Origin: Blastocatellia bacterium | GTDB taxonomy: Bacteria; Acidobacteriota; Blastocatellia; Chloracidobacteriales; Chloracidobacteriaceae | DNA: 64,000 bases | Assembly (NCBI GenBank): GCA_019695185.1 | Contig: JAIBAN010000003.1 | Coordinates: 97,501 to 161,500, forward strand | Direction of reading: 5' to 3' | Part shown: positions 8,728-18,300 of the stretch, piece by piece | How positions within the stretch are numbered: position 1 is the first letter of the stretch | Layout of the letters: the number at the start of each line of letters is the position of its first letter | The notes under the pieces: model-generated | Seen by the model: only the letters and a program-made list of their open reading frames with translations | Database searches by the model: none | What the model was told of the DNA's origin: nothing | Made by a program: the position numbers and the translations under genes

Positions 8728-8890
8728 AGTCTTGAGAGTCTTGGGAGTCTTGGGAGTCTGAAGCAGTAAACAGTGACAGGTAAACAGTGACAGGATTTTT
8801 TCTTGTCACTTGCCACTTGTCACTTGTCACTTGGTTTTGACTCCCAAGACTCCCAAGACTCCCAAGACTCCCAAGACTCCCAAGACTCCT
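8728..8890 (+). repeat. Composite inverted repeat element, copy 1 (GACTCCCAA arms)
   Basis: The left arm (about 8728-8759) is GAGTCTTGG repeats. The right arm (about 8838-8890) is six GACTCCCAA nonamers in the opposite sense. The core has repeated GTGACAGG and TTGTCACT pieces around a GGATTTTTTC centre, which can form an inner hairpin. The same arms and core recur at 11371-11558 and, inverted, at 57180-57326. Confidence 0.85.
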
Positions 8891-8898
8891 TCAAACCT

Positions 8899-9678
8899 AT
8901 GCTCTTAGTCGTTGACGTTGGAAACACCAATACCGTCCTCGGTGTGTATGATGGAACGGACCTGATTGCCCACTGGCGCATTACCACCCAACGCGAACGG
9001 ACAGTGGACGAATACGGCATCCTATGCCGGAATCTGTTTACCCTGGCCAATCTTGAATTCACCAAAATCAGCGGAATTGTGATTGCCTCGGTCGTGCCAC
9101 CGCTGAATTTCACACTGTTTCGAATGTCCACGGCTTACTTTCACCAGGAACCGATGTTTGTCCTGCCGACGGAAAATGTGCTGTGGATGCCGATTCGCTA
9201 TGACTCGCCGCAGGATGTTGGGGCCGACCGGATTGTGAATGCCGTGGCGGCATTTGAACGTTTTGGCGGGCCTTCCATTGTGGTTGATTTCGGAACCGCC
9301 ACCACGTTTGATGCCATTTCCGCAGAAGGTGAATATCTGGGTGGGGTCATCACGCCGGGCATTAACATTTCCGCCGAAGCCCTGTTCCAACGGGCCGCCC
9401 GGTTGCCTCGTGTCAATATCAGCCATCCGCCACGGGTGGTGGGAACGACCACCATCACGAGCATGCAATCAGGGCTTTATTTTGGCTATATCGGACTGGT
9501 TGAAGGAATTCTCAAACGGATGTCAGAAGAAATGGGCGAACTGAGGGCCGTCATTGCCACCGGCGGACTGGCCCGCCTGATTGGGAAAGGCTCGCCCATG
9601 ATTACCGAAATTGACGAAAACCTGACACTCGAAGGACTGCGGCTGATTTACGAACGGAATACACAAACGGGACAATAA
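8899..9678 (+). CDS. coaX: Type III pantothenate kinase
   Basis: This enzyme phosphorylates pantothenate, the first step of coenzyme A synthesis. It is the ASKHA-fold type that is insensitive to CoA feedback. The 259-residue product has the phosphate-binding VVDVGNTNTVLGVYDG at its start, then GADRIVNAVAAFERFG, the catalytic and adenosine region IVVDFGTATTFDAIS, GGVITPGI, and a C-terminal ATGGLA. The frame is open 32 codons upstream, but that part reads DSQDSQDS from the nonamer repeat. The ATG giving MLLVVDVGN is the real start. It lacks a clear Shine-Dalgarno, because the repeat array runs almost to the start codon. Confidence 0.94.
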   Translation: MLLVVDVGNTNTVLGVYDGTDLIAHWRITTQRERTVDEYGILCRNLFTLANLEFTKISGIVIASVVPPLNFTLFRMSTAYFHQEPMFVLPTENVLWMPIRYDSPQDVGADRIVNAVAAFERFGGPSIVVDFGTATTFDAISAEGEYLGGVITPGINISAEALFQRAARLPRVNISHPPRVVGTTTITSMQSGLYFGYIGLVEGILKRMSEEMGELRAVIATGGLARLIGKGSPMITEIDENLTLEGLRLIYERNTQTGQ

Positions 9679-9725
9679 TTGCTGTTGCCTATTCATTCCG
9701 GGCAGAAACCTGTTTGTTTTATTGA

Positions 9726-9746
9726 AACCGCGAAACTTTCGCGGTT
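9726..9746. other. Small perfect hairpin between coaX and the hydrolase gene
   Basis: AACCGCG at 9726-9732 pairs with CGCGGTT at 9740-9746 across an AAACTTT loop. No T-run follows on either strand, so I do not call it an intrinsic terminator. Confidence 0.5.
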
Positions 9747-9811
9747 AAGAAATCAAAGAATCCCCAGTCAAACCTGTCTCTCACAGACCCCTTCCTTTCC
9801 CGGAGGCTGTT

Positions 9812-11371
9812 ATGCGTTCCCTTCCCCTTCAGTTTGGACTTGCCTGCCTGTTTTTATTGTTTGCCCCGGTTTTCCTGCTTGCCCAGGAAAAGCCTGCCGC
9901 GCCGGACCTCAAAGAACTTGAAAGCTACACGACCAAGGCCATGCAGGAATGGAACGTGCCGGGTCTGGGCTTTGCTATTGTCAAAGACGACAAAGTGGTG
10001 TTTGCCAAAGGTTTCGGTGTGCGCAAGCTGGGCGAACCGACACCGGTGGATGAGCATTCGGTGTTTGCGATTGCCTCCTGTTCAAAAGCGTTTACCGCTG
10101 CCGCACTGGGAATCCTGGTGGACGAAGGCAAAATCAAATGGGACGACCCGGTGACGAAATACCTGCCGCAGTTTCAGCTTTACGATGCCTATGCCACACG
10201 GGAAATGACTATCCGCGACTTGCTCTGCCACCGGAGCGGGCTGGCCACGTTTGGAGGCGATTTGTTGTGGTATGACACGACCTACAGCCGCGATGAAGTC
10301 ATCCGGCGGGTTCGCCACCTCAAGCCAACATCGAGTTTCCGCAGCCGCTACGGCTATCAAAACATTATGTTTTCCGCTGCCGGGCAAATCATTCCGGCAG
10401 TCACCGGCAAAAGCTGGGATGAGTTCATCAAAGAGCGTTTTTTTACACCGCTCGGCATGACTTCCAGTTCGACCAGCATCAACGCTTTCAAACCCGGCGA
10501 CAATCTCGCCCAACCTCACAACCAACCGAACGGCACCATGCGGGTGGTCAAATATCTCAATGTGGATAATGTCGGCCCGGCGGCTTCCATCAATTCATCC
10601 GTGGCGGATTTGGCGCAGTGGGTTCGGCTCCAGTTGGGCCGGGGAACCTATCAGAGCAAACAGATTTTTAGCCGGGCGGTTTCCCATGAAATGTGGTCGC
10701 CCAACACCGTCCAGCCCCTCAGCGAAGCCGCCGAACGGCAGGTTCCTTCCCGGCATTTTTCTTTATATGCAATGGGCTGGGGCGTGAGTGATTTTCACGG
10801 ACGGAAATATATCGCCCACAGCGGCGGTCTGGACGGCATGATTTCCCAGGTGGTGCTGGTGCCCGAAGAAAATCTGGGCGTGGTGATTCTGACCAACAGC
10901 GAGTCGCCGCTGGCCTCGCTCCTGGCCCGCAAGGTGGTGGATATGTATGTCGGCGCTCCGGCTCGTGACTGGAGCGGCGAAGCACTGGCTCAGAGAAAAA
11001 ATGGCGAAGATGCCCAGAAAAAAGCTGACGAGCTGCTGGAAACCGGGCGCGCCAAAGACACCAAGCCTTCCCTGGCGCTGGAAAAATACGCCGGAACCTA
11101 TTCAGGGCAAATGTACGGAGATGCAACCGTGACGGTTGAAAACGGAAAACTGGCGGTCAAACTGCTCCCGTCGGTTCATTTCACCGGAGATTTGGAACAT
11201 TGGCACTATGACACGTTCCGACTTACGTGGCGGGACACCAACTACCCATTCCGCAAGGGCTTTGTGACCTTCATCCTCAATGCTCAGGGGGCTGTTGAGG
11301 AAATGAAGGTTGACTGTCCGAACAATGATTTTGATTTCAAAGAGTTGGAGTTCAAACGGGTCAAACCATAA
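9812..11371 (+). CDS. Secreted serine beta-lactamase-family hydrolase with DUF3471-like tail
   Basis: Residues 1-24 are a signal peptide ending FLLAQ-E. The beta-lactamase/class C penicillin-binding fold follows, with the SxxK tetrad SCSK (Ser89, Lys92), the YxN triad in YGYQN, and the third motif HSGG in YIAHSGGLDG. After about residue 405 a separate beta-rich domain (YAGTYSGQMYGDATVTVENGKL) resembles DUF3471. Members of this S12 group act as D-peptidases, esterases or amidases. True antibiotic resistance cannot be inferred. Its last codons abut a composite repeat. A Shine-Dalgarno-like GGAGG precedes the ATG. Confidence 0.9.
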   Translation: MRSLPLQFGLACLFLLFAPVFLLAQEKPAAPDLKELESYTTKAMQEWNVPGLGFAIVKDDKVVFAKGFGVRKLGEPTPVDEHSVFAIASCSKAFTAAALGILVDEGKIKWDDPVTKYLPQFQLYDAYATREMTIRDLLCHRSGLATFGGDLLWYDTTYSRDEVIRRVRHLKPTSSFRSRYGYQNIMFSAAGQIIPAVTGKSWDEFIKERFFTPLGMTSSSTSINAFKPGDNLAQPHNQPNGTMRVVKYLNVDNVGPAASINSSVADLAQWVRLQLGRGTYQSKQIFSRAVSHEMWSPNTVQPLSEAAERQVPSRHFSLYAMGWGVSDFHGRKYIAHSGGLDGMISQVVLVPEENLGVVILTNSESPLASLLARKVVDMYVGAPARDWSGEALAQRKNGEDAQKKADELLETGRAKDTKPSLALEKYAGTYSGQMYGDATVTVENGKLAVKLLPSVHFTGDLEHWHYDTFRLTWRDTNYPFRKGFVTFILNAQGAVEEMKVDCPNNDFDFKELEFKRVKP

Positions 11372-11558
11372 GTCTTGAGAGTCTTGGGCGTCCTGGGAGT
11401 CTTGCGAGTCTTGGGGGGTCTTGAGAGTCTGAAGAAGTGAAACGCAAGAGGTAAAAAGTGACAGAATTTTTTCTTGTCACCTGTCACCTGTCACTTGGCT
11501 TTGACTCCCAAGACTCCCAGGACTCTCAAGACTCTCAAGACTCGCAAGACTCCCAAGG
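11371..11558 (+). repeat. Composite inverted repeat element, copy 2
   Basis: The architecture matches the 8728-8890 copy. GAGTCTTGG-type units lie on the left and GACTCCCAA-type units on the right (about 11503-11555). A shared core includes GTGACAGAATTTTTTC and repeated CTGTCACC. It sits between the convergent hydrolase gene and purM, where a bidirectional terminator would be expected. Arm units are more diverged than in copy 1. Confidence 0.85.
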
Positions 11559-12587
11559 CTATTTAAGATGGACTTCCTGCTCACCGGCCACAATCCGCCC
11601 AATCCGGTACACGTCAGTTCCACGGGCAGCGATTTCAGCCTGGAGTGCGTCGGCATCCGCAGCCGCCACGACCACCATCATCCCGATGCCCATATTGAAC
11701 ACCCGATAGCTTTCGGATTCAGGCAGTTCACCGAGTTTGACCAGATGTTCAAACAGCGGCAGCACCGGCCATGTGCCACGGGTGATTTCCGCGCCACAGC
11801 CCGCAGGCAGAATCCGGGGCAGGTTTTCCAGAAATCCGCCACCGGTGATATGGGCGAGGCCCTTGATTTTGCCGCCCCCCAGTGAATCGTCCAGCAGCGG
11901 CAGGTAATTTTTGTGGGGCAGTAAAAGTGCTTCTCCGGCCTTTAATCCGATTTCCGGAATGTCTGTTTCAACCCCGTAGCCGGCCACTTCGAAAAACAGT
12001 TTGCGGGCGAGGCTATAGCCGTTGGTGTGCAGTCCCAGCGAAGGCAGCCCCAGAATCACGTCTCCGGGCGTAATCCGCGAACCGTCAATAATCTGTGTCC
12101 GGTCCACCCAGCCGATGATAAAACCGGCCACATCATATTCGCCCGCAGCATAAAAGCCCGGCATTTCAGCCGTTTCACCACCAATCAGCGGACAGTTGGC
12201 CTCTTTGCAGCCACGGGCCAGCCCTTCAATCAGGGAAGCCACAATTCCCGGCTCCAGTTTTCCGGTGGCGATGTAATCCATGAAAAACAAGGGACGTGCC
12301 CCCTGGACAAGAATATCGTCCACGCAATGCGCCACCAGGTCATAACCGACCGTGTTATGGATGCCGGTCTGGAAGGCGACTTTGAGTTTGGTGCCCACGC
12401 CGTCGGCGCTGGCAACCAGAATGGGCTCCTGCGCGCCCCGGTAGTCCGGCTTGAACATTGCGCCGAAACTGCCGATTTCGCTGAGAACCTGCGGGTTGAA
12501 TGTTCCTCGCGCCAAGGCGCGAATCCGGTTTTTGGCTTCATTGGCGGCGTCAATATCAACGCCTGCGTCACGGTATGAAATGGTCAT
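11559..12587 (-). CDS. purM: Phosphoribosylformylglycinamidine cyclo-ligase (AIR synthase)
   Basis: This ATP-dependent enzyme catalyses the fifth step of purine synthesis, closing FGAM to AIR. The 342-residue product carries SYRDAGVDIDAAN at the start, the ATP/phosphate region ASADGVGTKLKVA, CVDDILVQGARPLFFMDYIATGKL, GGETAEMPGFY, and HITGGGFLENLPRILP. All are standard PurM signatures. An upstream open stretch translated from the AATTCTC repeat (FSILNSQFSI) is not part of the protein. The ATG giving MTISYRDAG is used. No other pur gene is adjacent. Confidence 0.95.
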   Translation of the reverse strand: MTISYRDAGVDIDAANEAKNRIRALARGTFNPQVLSEIGSFGAMFKPDYRGAQEPILVASADGVGTKLKVAFQTGIHNTVGYDLVAHCVDDILVQGARPLFFMDYIATGKLEPGIVASLIEGLARGCKEANCPLIGGETAEMPGFYAAGEYDVAGFIIGWVDRTQIIDGSRITPGDVILGLPSLGLHTNGYSLARKLFFEVAGYGVETDIPEIGLKAGEALLLPHKNYLPLLDDSLGGGKIKGLAHITGGGFLENLPRILPAGCGAEITRGTWPVLPLFEHLVKLGELPESESYRVFNMGIGMMVVVAAADADALQAEIAARGTDVYRIGRIVAGEQEVHLK

Positions 12588-12601
12588 GAGTGCTCGGTAA
12601 G

Positions 12602-12731
12602 GAATTGAGAATTGAGAATTGAGAATTGAGAATTGAGGATTGAAAAGGTTGGAAATTGCACTTGGGTTCATCGCCCAATGATGTTCGATGAACGCTGCAA
12701 ATTCTCAATTCTCAATTCTCAATTCTCAATT
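12602..12731. repeat. Inverted pair of AATTCTC heptamer arrays
   Basis: The left arm, 12603-12641, holds five GAATTGA units. The right arm, about 12699-12731, holds the inverse ATTCTCA units. The core contains its own hairpin, GTTCATCG (12666-12673) with CGATGAAC (12686-12693). The pair lies between purM and the membrane/TPR gene. Confidence 0.85.
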
Positions 12732-12734
12732 GTT

Positions 12735-14951
12735 TTATAATTTCACCCCCAACGCCTCCGTCGCAAGGTCTTTTGCATTGCGGCGCACCTCTGCGGCCTG
12801 CGGGCCGAGCTTTTGTTCAAGGTCGGCACGGAATTTTACGACGGCTTCCAGTTCCGGTCCGGGTGTGGGCTGCAGCAGTTCCTCTGATTTCAAGGCACTG
12901 GCCAAAACCAGCCGGGGGGTGGCTCCCAGATGGTCCAAAAGCTGGGCGTAGGCCAGCCAGTCCAGGGCTTCGGCCTTGCGGTCACCGGCTTCGGCATCCA
13001 GTTTCAGTCCGCGCTGATACAACTCGACCGCCTGTGATTTGTTTCCCTGTCCGGCTTGAATTTCACCCAGTTGCAGCAACGCCAGACTTTCCAGATTTTT
13101 CTCCTGCGCCTTGGCTGCCAGGGGAACCGCTTTTTCATAATAGGCCCGTGCCCGTTCCAGGTTTCCGGTCCGGGCGTAGTTTTTGGCGATTTTGAGCGCT
13201 ATTCCCAACACCTGTTTGGGATTGGCCTTGCCTTCATCCACATTTCCGCTTTGGAGCAACTGACTTAAAAAGGTTTCGTAATGGGCCACTGCCTTGTCAG
13301 GCTGTCCCAACTGGTCATAGACATCGGCCAAATTCAGCCGGACCGCCTGCTGGGCTGGCTCCAGCCGGAGCGCCCGTTCCCAGGCATCAATCGCCTCAGT
13401 CGGTTTTCCGGCCTGAACAGCCAGATTTCCAAAATTGACCAGCGTGTCCAGATTGGACGGCAAATTGACCAGCATTTGCTGAAAATGCCGGTAGGCTTCG
13501 TCAAACCGGTTCTGCTGGAGCAGCGCCTGAGCCAGCAGATTCTGGGCTTTTGCATCGTGCGGATTGATGGCCACAGCCCGGCGCAGCGCAACCAGGCTCT
13601 CTTCGTTGCGACCAGCCTTGGCAGTGACTTTGGCAATTCGTAACTGAATCAGGCTGTCGTTCGGATTGACCCATTCCGCCTTTTGCAGATTGAAAAGATT
13701 ATCTTCGTCCAGACTGAGCCGGTACCGCCATTGGTCAATTCCCGCCAGCAACAACAGCCCGGCAGCCAGCAGGACGCGCAGGCCCTGCGCGGGTGCGGTG
13801 CTGCCGAAAAACCAGTCCAGGACTTGGCCGAATGCCCGCCCCATCTGGTCGGCAGCCGGTTTGACTTCTACTTTTTGATTAAGCAGGAACGCTGCAACCC
13901 GACTCTCCCGGAGTTTCCAGATGACCCCGTTCAGCATGCAGTGATGGAGGTTGACCACAGCCGTGAAAATCAAAAAACTGGCGGTGAAGTCATAGTGAAA
14001 GACCCGGCTGACCAGCCACGGCCCTGGCAGAAAAAGGGCAATCCCGCCCACGACCAGAAGGGCGAAATACCTCCACGGATTCCAGGTTCCCGCGCCTTCG
14101 GCCTCAGCCTCACGTTTGGCGTAATAATTGGTCAACCACAGGTATTGGGCTGAGTGCATAACCGCCAACACGCCGCTGGTGTAGTAAATCTGTTGCAGTT
14201 GCACCCCCGTCACCAGTTCCCGCAGCGTAGGCGGCACCGCCCATAAAAACTGAGTCAGGAGCAACCATCCCGGAGCCACTGCCGCACTGCGCCCCCCTTT
14301 TCGGCTGATGCGTTTCAGCGCCAGACCTCCCATCAGCAAACTGACTACCATCAGTCCAATCCGCAAGACCCGCGTCAAAATCAAAGGAAAATCGAAGGAA
14401 AGCAAATACTGGTCGGTAGCGGGACCGGTGTGAATGCTTAAAAACGTCACCAGATACAAACCGATGAACGCCCCATAGAGCAGTTCCCGGTCAACCCGGC
14501 TGGGCTGCACGCCATTGCGGCGGGCAAACATCAGCGCCAGCCCAAAATTTTGCCCGGCATAATGCCAGGGACTCCAGATGACATACAGAGTGACAACCCA
14601 AGGCAAGAGTGAAACGGACCAATGAGCCAAAAGAGCTGTCAACACCAACAGCCCAGTGAGGTGAACGGTAAAAATCCGGTACTTGGCAAAATCCGTCTGG
14701 GTGCGATAGGCACGATAGATGGTTGCCATAAAGTGCGGATAGTTGCAGACCAGCAGCAACCCATAAGACAGCAGGGAAACCGCCGGGTTGTTGCCCCGGT
14801 CCAGCCACATGGCGGCCAACAGAAGTGGGGCCGACCAGCCACCGCAGCCAACCACAATGTCCCAAAAAGGCGAGACAATCCATGGGCCGGGGACATTGGC
14901 AGCCGGTGTTTCCGGCCTGACCGCAGCCATATCCGTCTGACTGATTGACAT
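12735..14951 (-). CDS. Polytopic membrane protein fused to a TPR domain
   Basis: The 738-residue protein has about ten hydrophobic segments in the first 400 residues, then a soluble TPR region from about residue 425 to 715. Histidines recur at or near membrane segments: NYPHFMATIYRAYR, IWSPWHYAGQNFG, AVMHSAQYLWL and VVNLHHCMLNGVIW. Clustered membrane histidines can bind metal, as in integral-membrane oxygenases, but I cannot assign a family. The TPR repeats (NPHDAKAQNLLAQALLQQNR and others) suggest a protein-interaction platform. I start at MSISQTD; a start 16 codons upstream is possible. No clear ribosome-binding site is seen. Confidence 0.78.
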   Translation of the reverse strand: MSISQTDMAAVRPETPAANVPGPWIVSPFWDIVVGCGGWSAPLLLAAMWLDRGNNPAVSLLSYGLLLVCNYPHFMATIYRAYRTQTDFAKYRIFTVHLTGLLVLTALLAHWSVSLLPWVVTLYVIWSPWHYAGQNFGLALMFARRNGVQPSRVDRELLYGAFIGLYLVTFLSIHTGPATDQYLLSFDFPLILTRVLRIGLMVVSLLMGGLALKRISRKGGRSAAVAPGWLLLTQFLWAVPPTLRELVTGVQLQQIYYTSGVLAVMHSAQYLWLTNYYAKREAEAEGAGTWNPWRYFALLVVGGIALFLPGPWLVSRVFHYDFTASFLIFTAVVNLHHCMLNGVIWKLRESRVAAFLLNQKVEVKPAADQMGRAFGQVLDWFFGSTAPAQGLRVLLAAGLLLLAGIDQWRYRLSLDEDNLFNLQKAEWVNPNDSLIQLRIAKVTAKAGRNEESLVALRRAVAINPHDAKAQNLLAQALLQQNRFDEAYRHFQQMLVNLPSNLDTLVNFGNLAVQAGKPTEAIDAWERALRLEPAQQAVRLNLADVYDQLGQPDKAVAHYETFLSQLLQSGNVDEGKANPKQVLGIALKIAKNYARTGNLERARAYYEKAVPLAAKAQEKNLESLALLQLGEIQAGQGNKSQAVELYQRGLKLDAEAGDRKAEALDWLAYAQLLDHLGATPRLVLASALKSEELLQPTPGPELEAVVKFRADLEQKLGPQAAEVRRNAKDLATEALGVKL

Positions 14952-15035
14952 AGGATTTCGGTTCTTTCTGATAAAAGAGATTTGAGGGCAAACTGTCACC
15001 GAAGGTCACAGATTTGCAAATATGTTTCTCATGTT

Positions 15036-15262
15036 CGGGGTTCCGCGTTTTCGCGGCAGTTTTGAAAGGTTTTTATCCAAACTGCCGCCTGAAGGCGGAA
15101 CTCCAAACCGCCGCCTGAAGGCGGGACTCCAAACCGCCGCCTAAAGGCGGAACTCCAAACCGCCGCCTGAAGGCGGGACTCCAAACTGCCGCCTGAAGGC
15201 GGAACTCCAAACCGCCGCCTGAAGGCGGAACTCCGAACCGCCGCCTGAAGGCGGAACTCCGA
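15036..15262. repeat. Seven tandem 26-bp palindromic units (CCGCCTGAAGGCGG)
   Basis: The gap 14952-15381 holds no gene. From about 15081 to 15262 there are seven near-identical 26-bp units, each with the palindrome CCGCCT-GA-AGGCGG followed by AACTCCAAAC-type spacer. Each unit can form a 6-bp stem. Single-base variants (GGGACTCC, CCTAAAGG) show the units are diverging. A short CCGCG/CGCGG hairpin lies just upstream. The same unit recurs at 49296-49470. Confidence 0.92.
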
Positions 15263-15381
15263 ACAGAAAATTCAAAACTTTGCTCATTTCTTAAACTGTA
15301 GTGTAAACTTCACCGGTTGCAACTGCTGTTCCGTTTGAATTTCCACCCCTCATCCAGACATCCAGCATTCACGGTCACGCC

Positions 15382-18300
15382 ATGCGAAAACTCTCGTTGA
15401 TTGTGTTGATTTTGCTTGTGTTGCCGGTTTCGGTAACGCTGTCGTATCAAGGAGCCAAGCGTCCGGCCCAAAATCGCCCCGGAGCCAAACCACAAGCCGG
15501 AGCTGCCGCCAACCGCTTCCTGCCAAAACCGGCCCCGGACCCAACGCGGGCCACCCAAACCGAGCTTGATGCGGCCTTGTTTGTAACGGAGGAATTTTTC
15601 GGCACGCAGGCCCGTGCGCCCCGTCCCTACGCCCAAGCCCGTGAACAACTGACTCCGCTCGTGGCCAAATATCCGCAGGATGTGCGTCTGCTCCGCTATA
15701 CCGCCAATCTGGATGAAAAACTGGGAAATTTTGACCGGGCGGTTGAGGAAATGCGGCAATACAGCACGCTCCGCAAGGACGCGCCCAACGCGCTCCGCCG
15801 GTTGGCCGCCTTTTACCATCAGCGGGCCATGTATGCCGACGAAGCCCGCACCCTGCAAAAGCTGTCTCCCGTGGCGTTGCCGTTTGAACGGCCCGACATC
15901 AACACGCAAATCGGCAAACTGGTGGCCGAACATACCCTCAGCGGTTTTGATTTGGCTGAATTCTATAAGCAATCCATGCTGGCCGACCCGACCAACCTCA
16001 AACTGGTCGAACAATATGTGGGCCAACTGGCCACCACCAGGAAATACCTGGAAGCCCTGCGTGTCCTGGACGAATTACAGCCCAAATATCCTGACAACCT
16101 CCAGTATTTCCTCAAAACCAGAGCCGGAATTTATGAAGCGCAGCAGGACCGGCGCGGAGCGGAAAACGTCTATGCCGCCACATTCAGCCCGCTCTGGCCC
16201 CGTGCGGTGGTGGCTGACTACTACGATTTGCTGCGGAAATATGGCCGCTATCGGACCTATCGGCGGGAACTTCAGGACGGTTTTCCCCGGTCCAAAGGCC
16301 GGGAGGCGTTTCAGGCGGCGGGCCGGTTGTTTAACCTCTATGCCTACGAAGCGAATCTCGGACAGGCTGTCAACGTACTGCAAAGTTTTGAGCAAAAACG
16401 AAGCACCCCTGCAGCCGGGGATGCCACTCCCTGGAACAATCAGGAACTGGAAACCTGTGCCGCGCTGTATCTGCAAATCGGACGCTATGACCAGGCCGCC
16501 CGGTTTCTGTACTCGCTTTATTTAGGGCAGGGCCTGACGCCCGGCAGCGCAGGCCGCGAAAAAACGCTGGCATCCCTGGCCACCACGCTGTTGGACGCGC
16601 AAAACACCGGGATTCCGCTCTCGGCTACGGATTTGACCCTCTACAGCGATATTGCCAGCGTGGATGAAGGGGCCGGGTTCCTGAACGGCGTCCTGTCGCT
16701 GGTGCTGGCCGGAAACAATCCGCCGGCGGCGTTCAAGAGCGCCAAAAACGGGGCCGTGGCCTACTATAACCGGGCGCTGGCTTACCGGTTTTATGCAGCA
16801 CTCAAAACCGAGTATCCGACTTCGACCGAGCTGGCCGGCGTCCATGTCAAACTGCTGGATGCCTTTGCCGCCCTGGGCGAACAGGAAGCCGTCATCCGGC
16901 TGGGTGACGAGTTTCTGAAGCAGTTCCCAACCGCCAAAAATTATCGTGAAATCACGCTCAAGATTGCCGATGCGGAAGTGACCCTGAACCGCCGGGAAGC
17001 CGAACGGACCCGCCTGCTGGCCCTGCTCGACCGGATTGGCAAGGAACGCCCGGCCACGGCGCTGCTCCTGCCGGTTTCTGCCAGACGCTGGGTTTACAAA
17101 GGAACCGACCAGCAGGCGGCAGCTTCTGAAGGAGGGGAAAGCGAAGAACCCGGAACACCTGAGGAAGTGTATGACCCGGCGGACCCCAATGCGACGGACG
17201 CCGGTGAAACGGAATACGAAACCTTCGATTACCCGACTGATTACCTTGGCAATCAGGTAACCAAACCGGAGGAAATCAACTACGGCACGGTCCTGGAACG
17301 GGTGGTGTCCAGCTATGCGGCAGAAAACAAGCCGCTCGACACGCTCAAATTTTTCAACGGGGAAATCAAGAAATATCCCCGTGAAGAAGGCTTGTATGAG
17401 CGGATGCTCCGCTGGCTGGGTCAGACAAGTATGGTGGATGAACAGGTTCAGCTTTATACGCAGGCTGTCAAACGGTTCAACTCCAACACGTGGTATCACC
17501 GGCTGGCCCGTTGGTTTGTCCGCAACGAACGGCAGGATGCCTTTGAGAAATATTCGAAAGAACTGGCTGAAATCCTGGATGACGGTGATTTGGGCGAATA
17601 TTTCGAACGTTTTATCAACAATGCCGATTTGAACGGCGGTGGCAACGACGCCAGACTCTATCTGGAACTCTATCGCTTTGCCCATGACCGGTTTCCGACC
17701 AATGCCGAATTTGTCCAGGGGCTTTTGAAATACCACGCCGCGACCCAGGATTGGGTCAGTTGGGAACCCCTGGCGGCGCAATATTCAATGGTGGATACCG
17801 ACATCCGGGAGCAATATTTCCGCCGCCTGTCACAGACCAACGCATTGCGGAAAAACTATCAGACCGCTCGCACCAAAGGAGCATCTCCGCTGTACAAACG
17901 GTTTTCCGCCGATGCCGCCATGTGGTTGTCGCATCATGACGAAGCACTCGAAACCTACCGCGAACTGGTCAAAGCCTATCCGGGTGAACCACAGTTTGCC
18001 GAGCGATTGGCTAACATGACCCGTTCGTTTGGCAGCACATCGGCTGCCGCTGCCGAGGAAGCTGCCAAAACCTGGATGGATTTGGCCAAGGTCTATCCGG
18101 CGGAACACAAATACCCAACCCAGGCAGGCGAAGTGCTGGCGGAACTGGGCGACTTCAAACGCGCCGGGGCAGAGTGGGATACGATTTTGAAAGAGGAGCG
18201 CGGAAATTCCGAAACCTACCTCGAAGTGGCCAGCATTTACTGGGATTATTTCCTCTATGACGAAGCCATCCGCACGCTGACCGGGCTCCGCACGGCCACC

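Noticed and set aside
8803-8898. N-terminal extension of coaX reading DSQDSQDSQDS
   Set aside because: It is translation of the GACTCCCAA nonamer array. The normal family start MLLVVDVGN lies downstream.
9726-9746. Intrinsic terminator after coaX
   Set aside because: The hairpin has no T-run on either strand.
9812-11371. Antibiotic-resistance beta-lactamase
   Set aside because: The S12-type motifs and the DUF3471-like tail fit a general peptidase/esterase group; resistance cannot be inferred.
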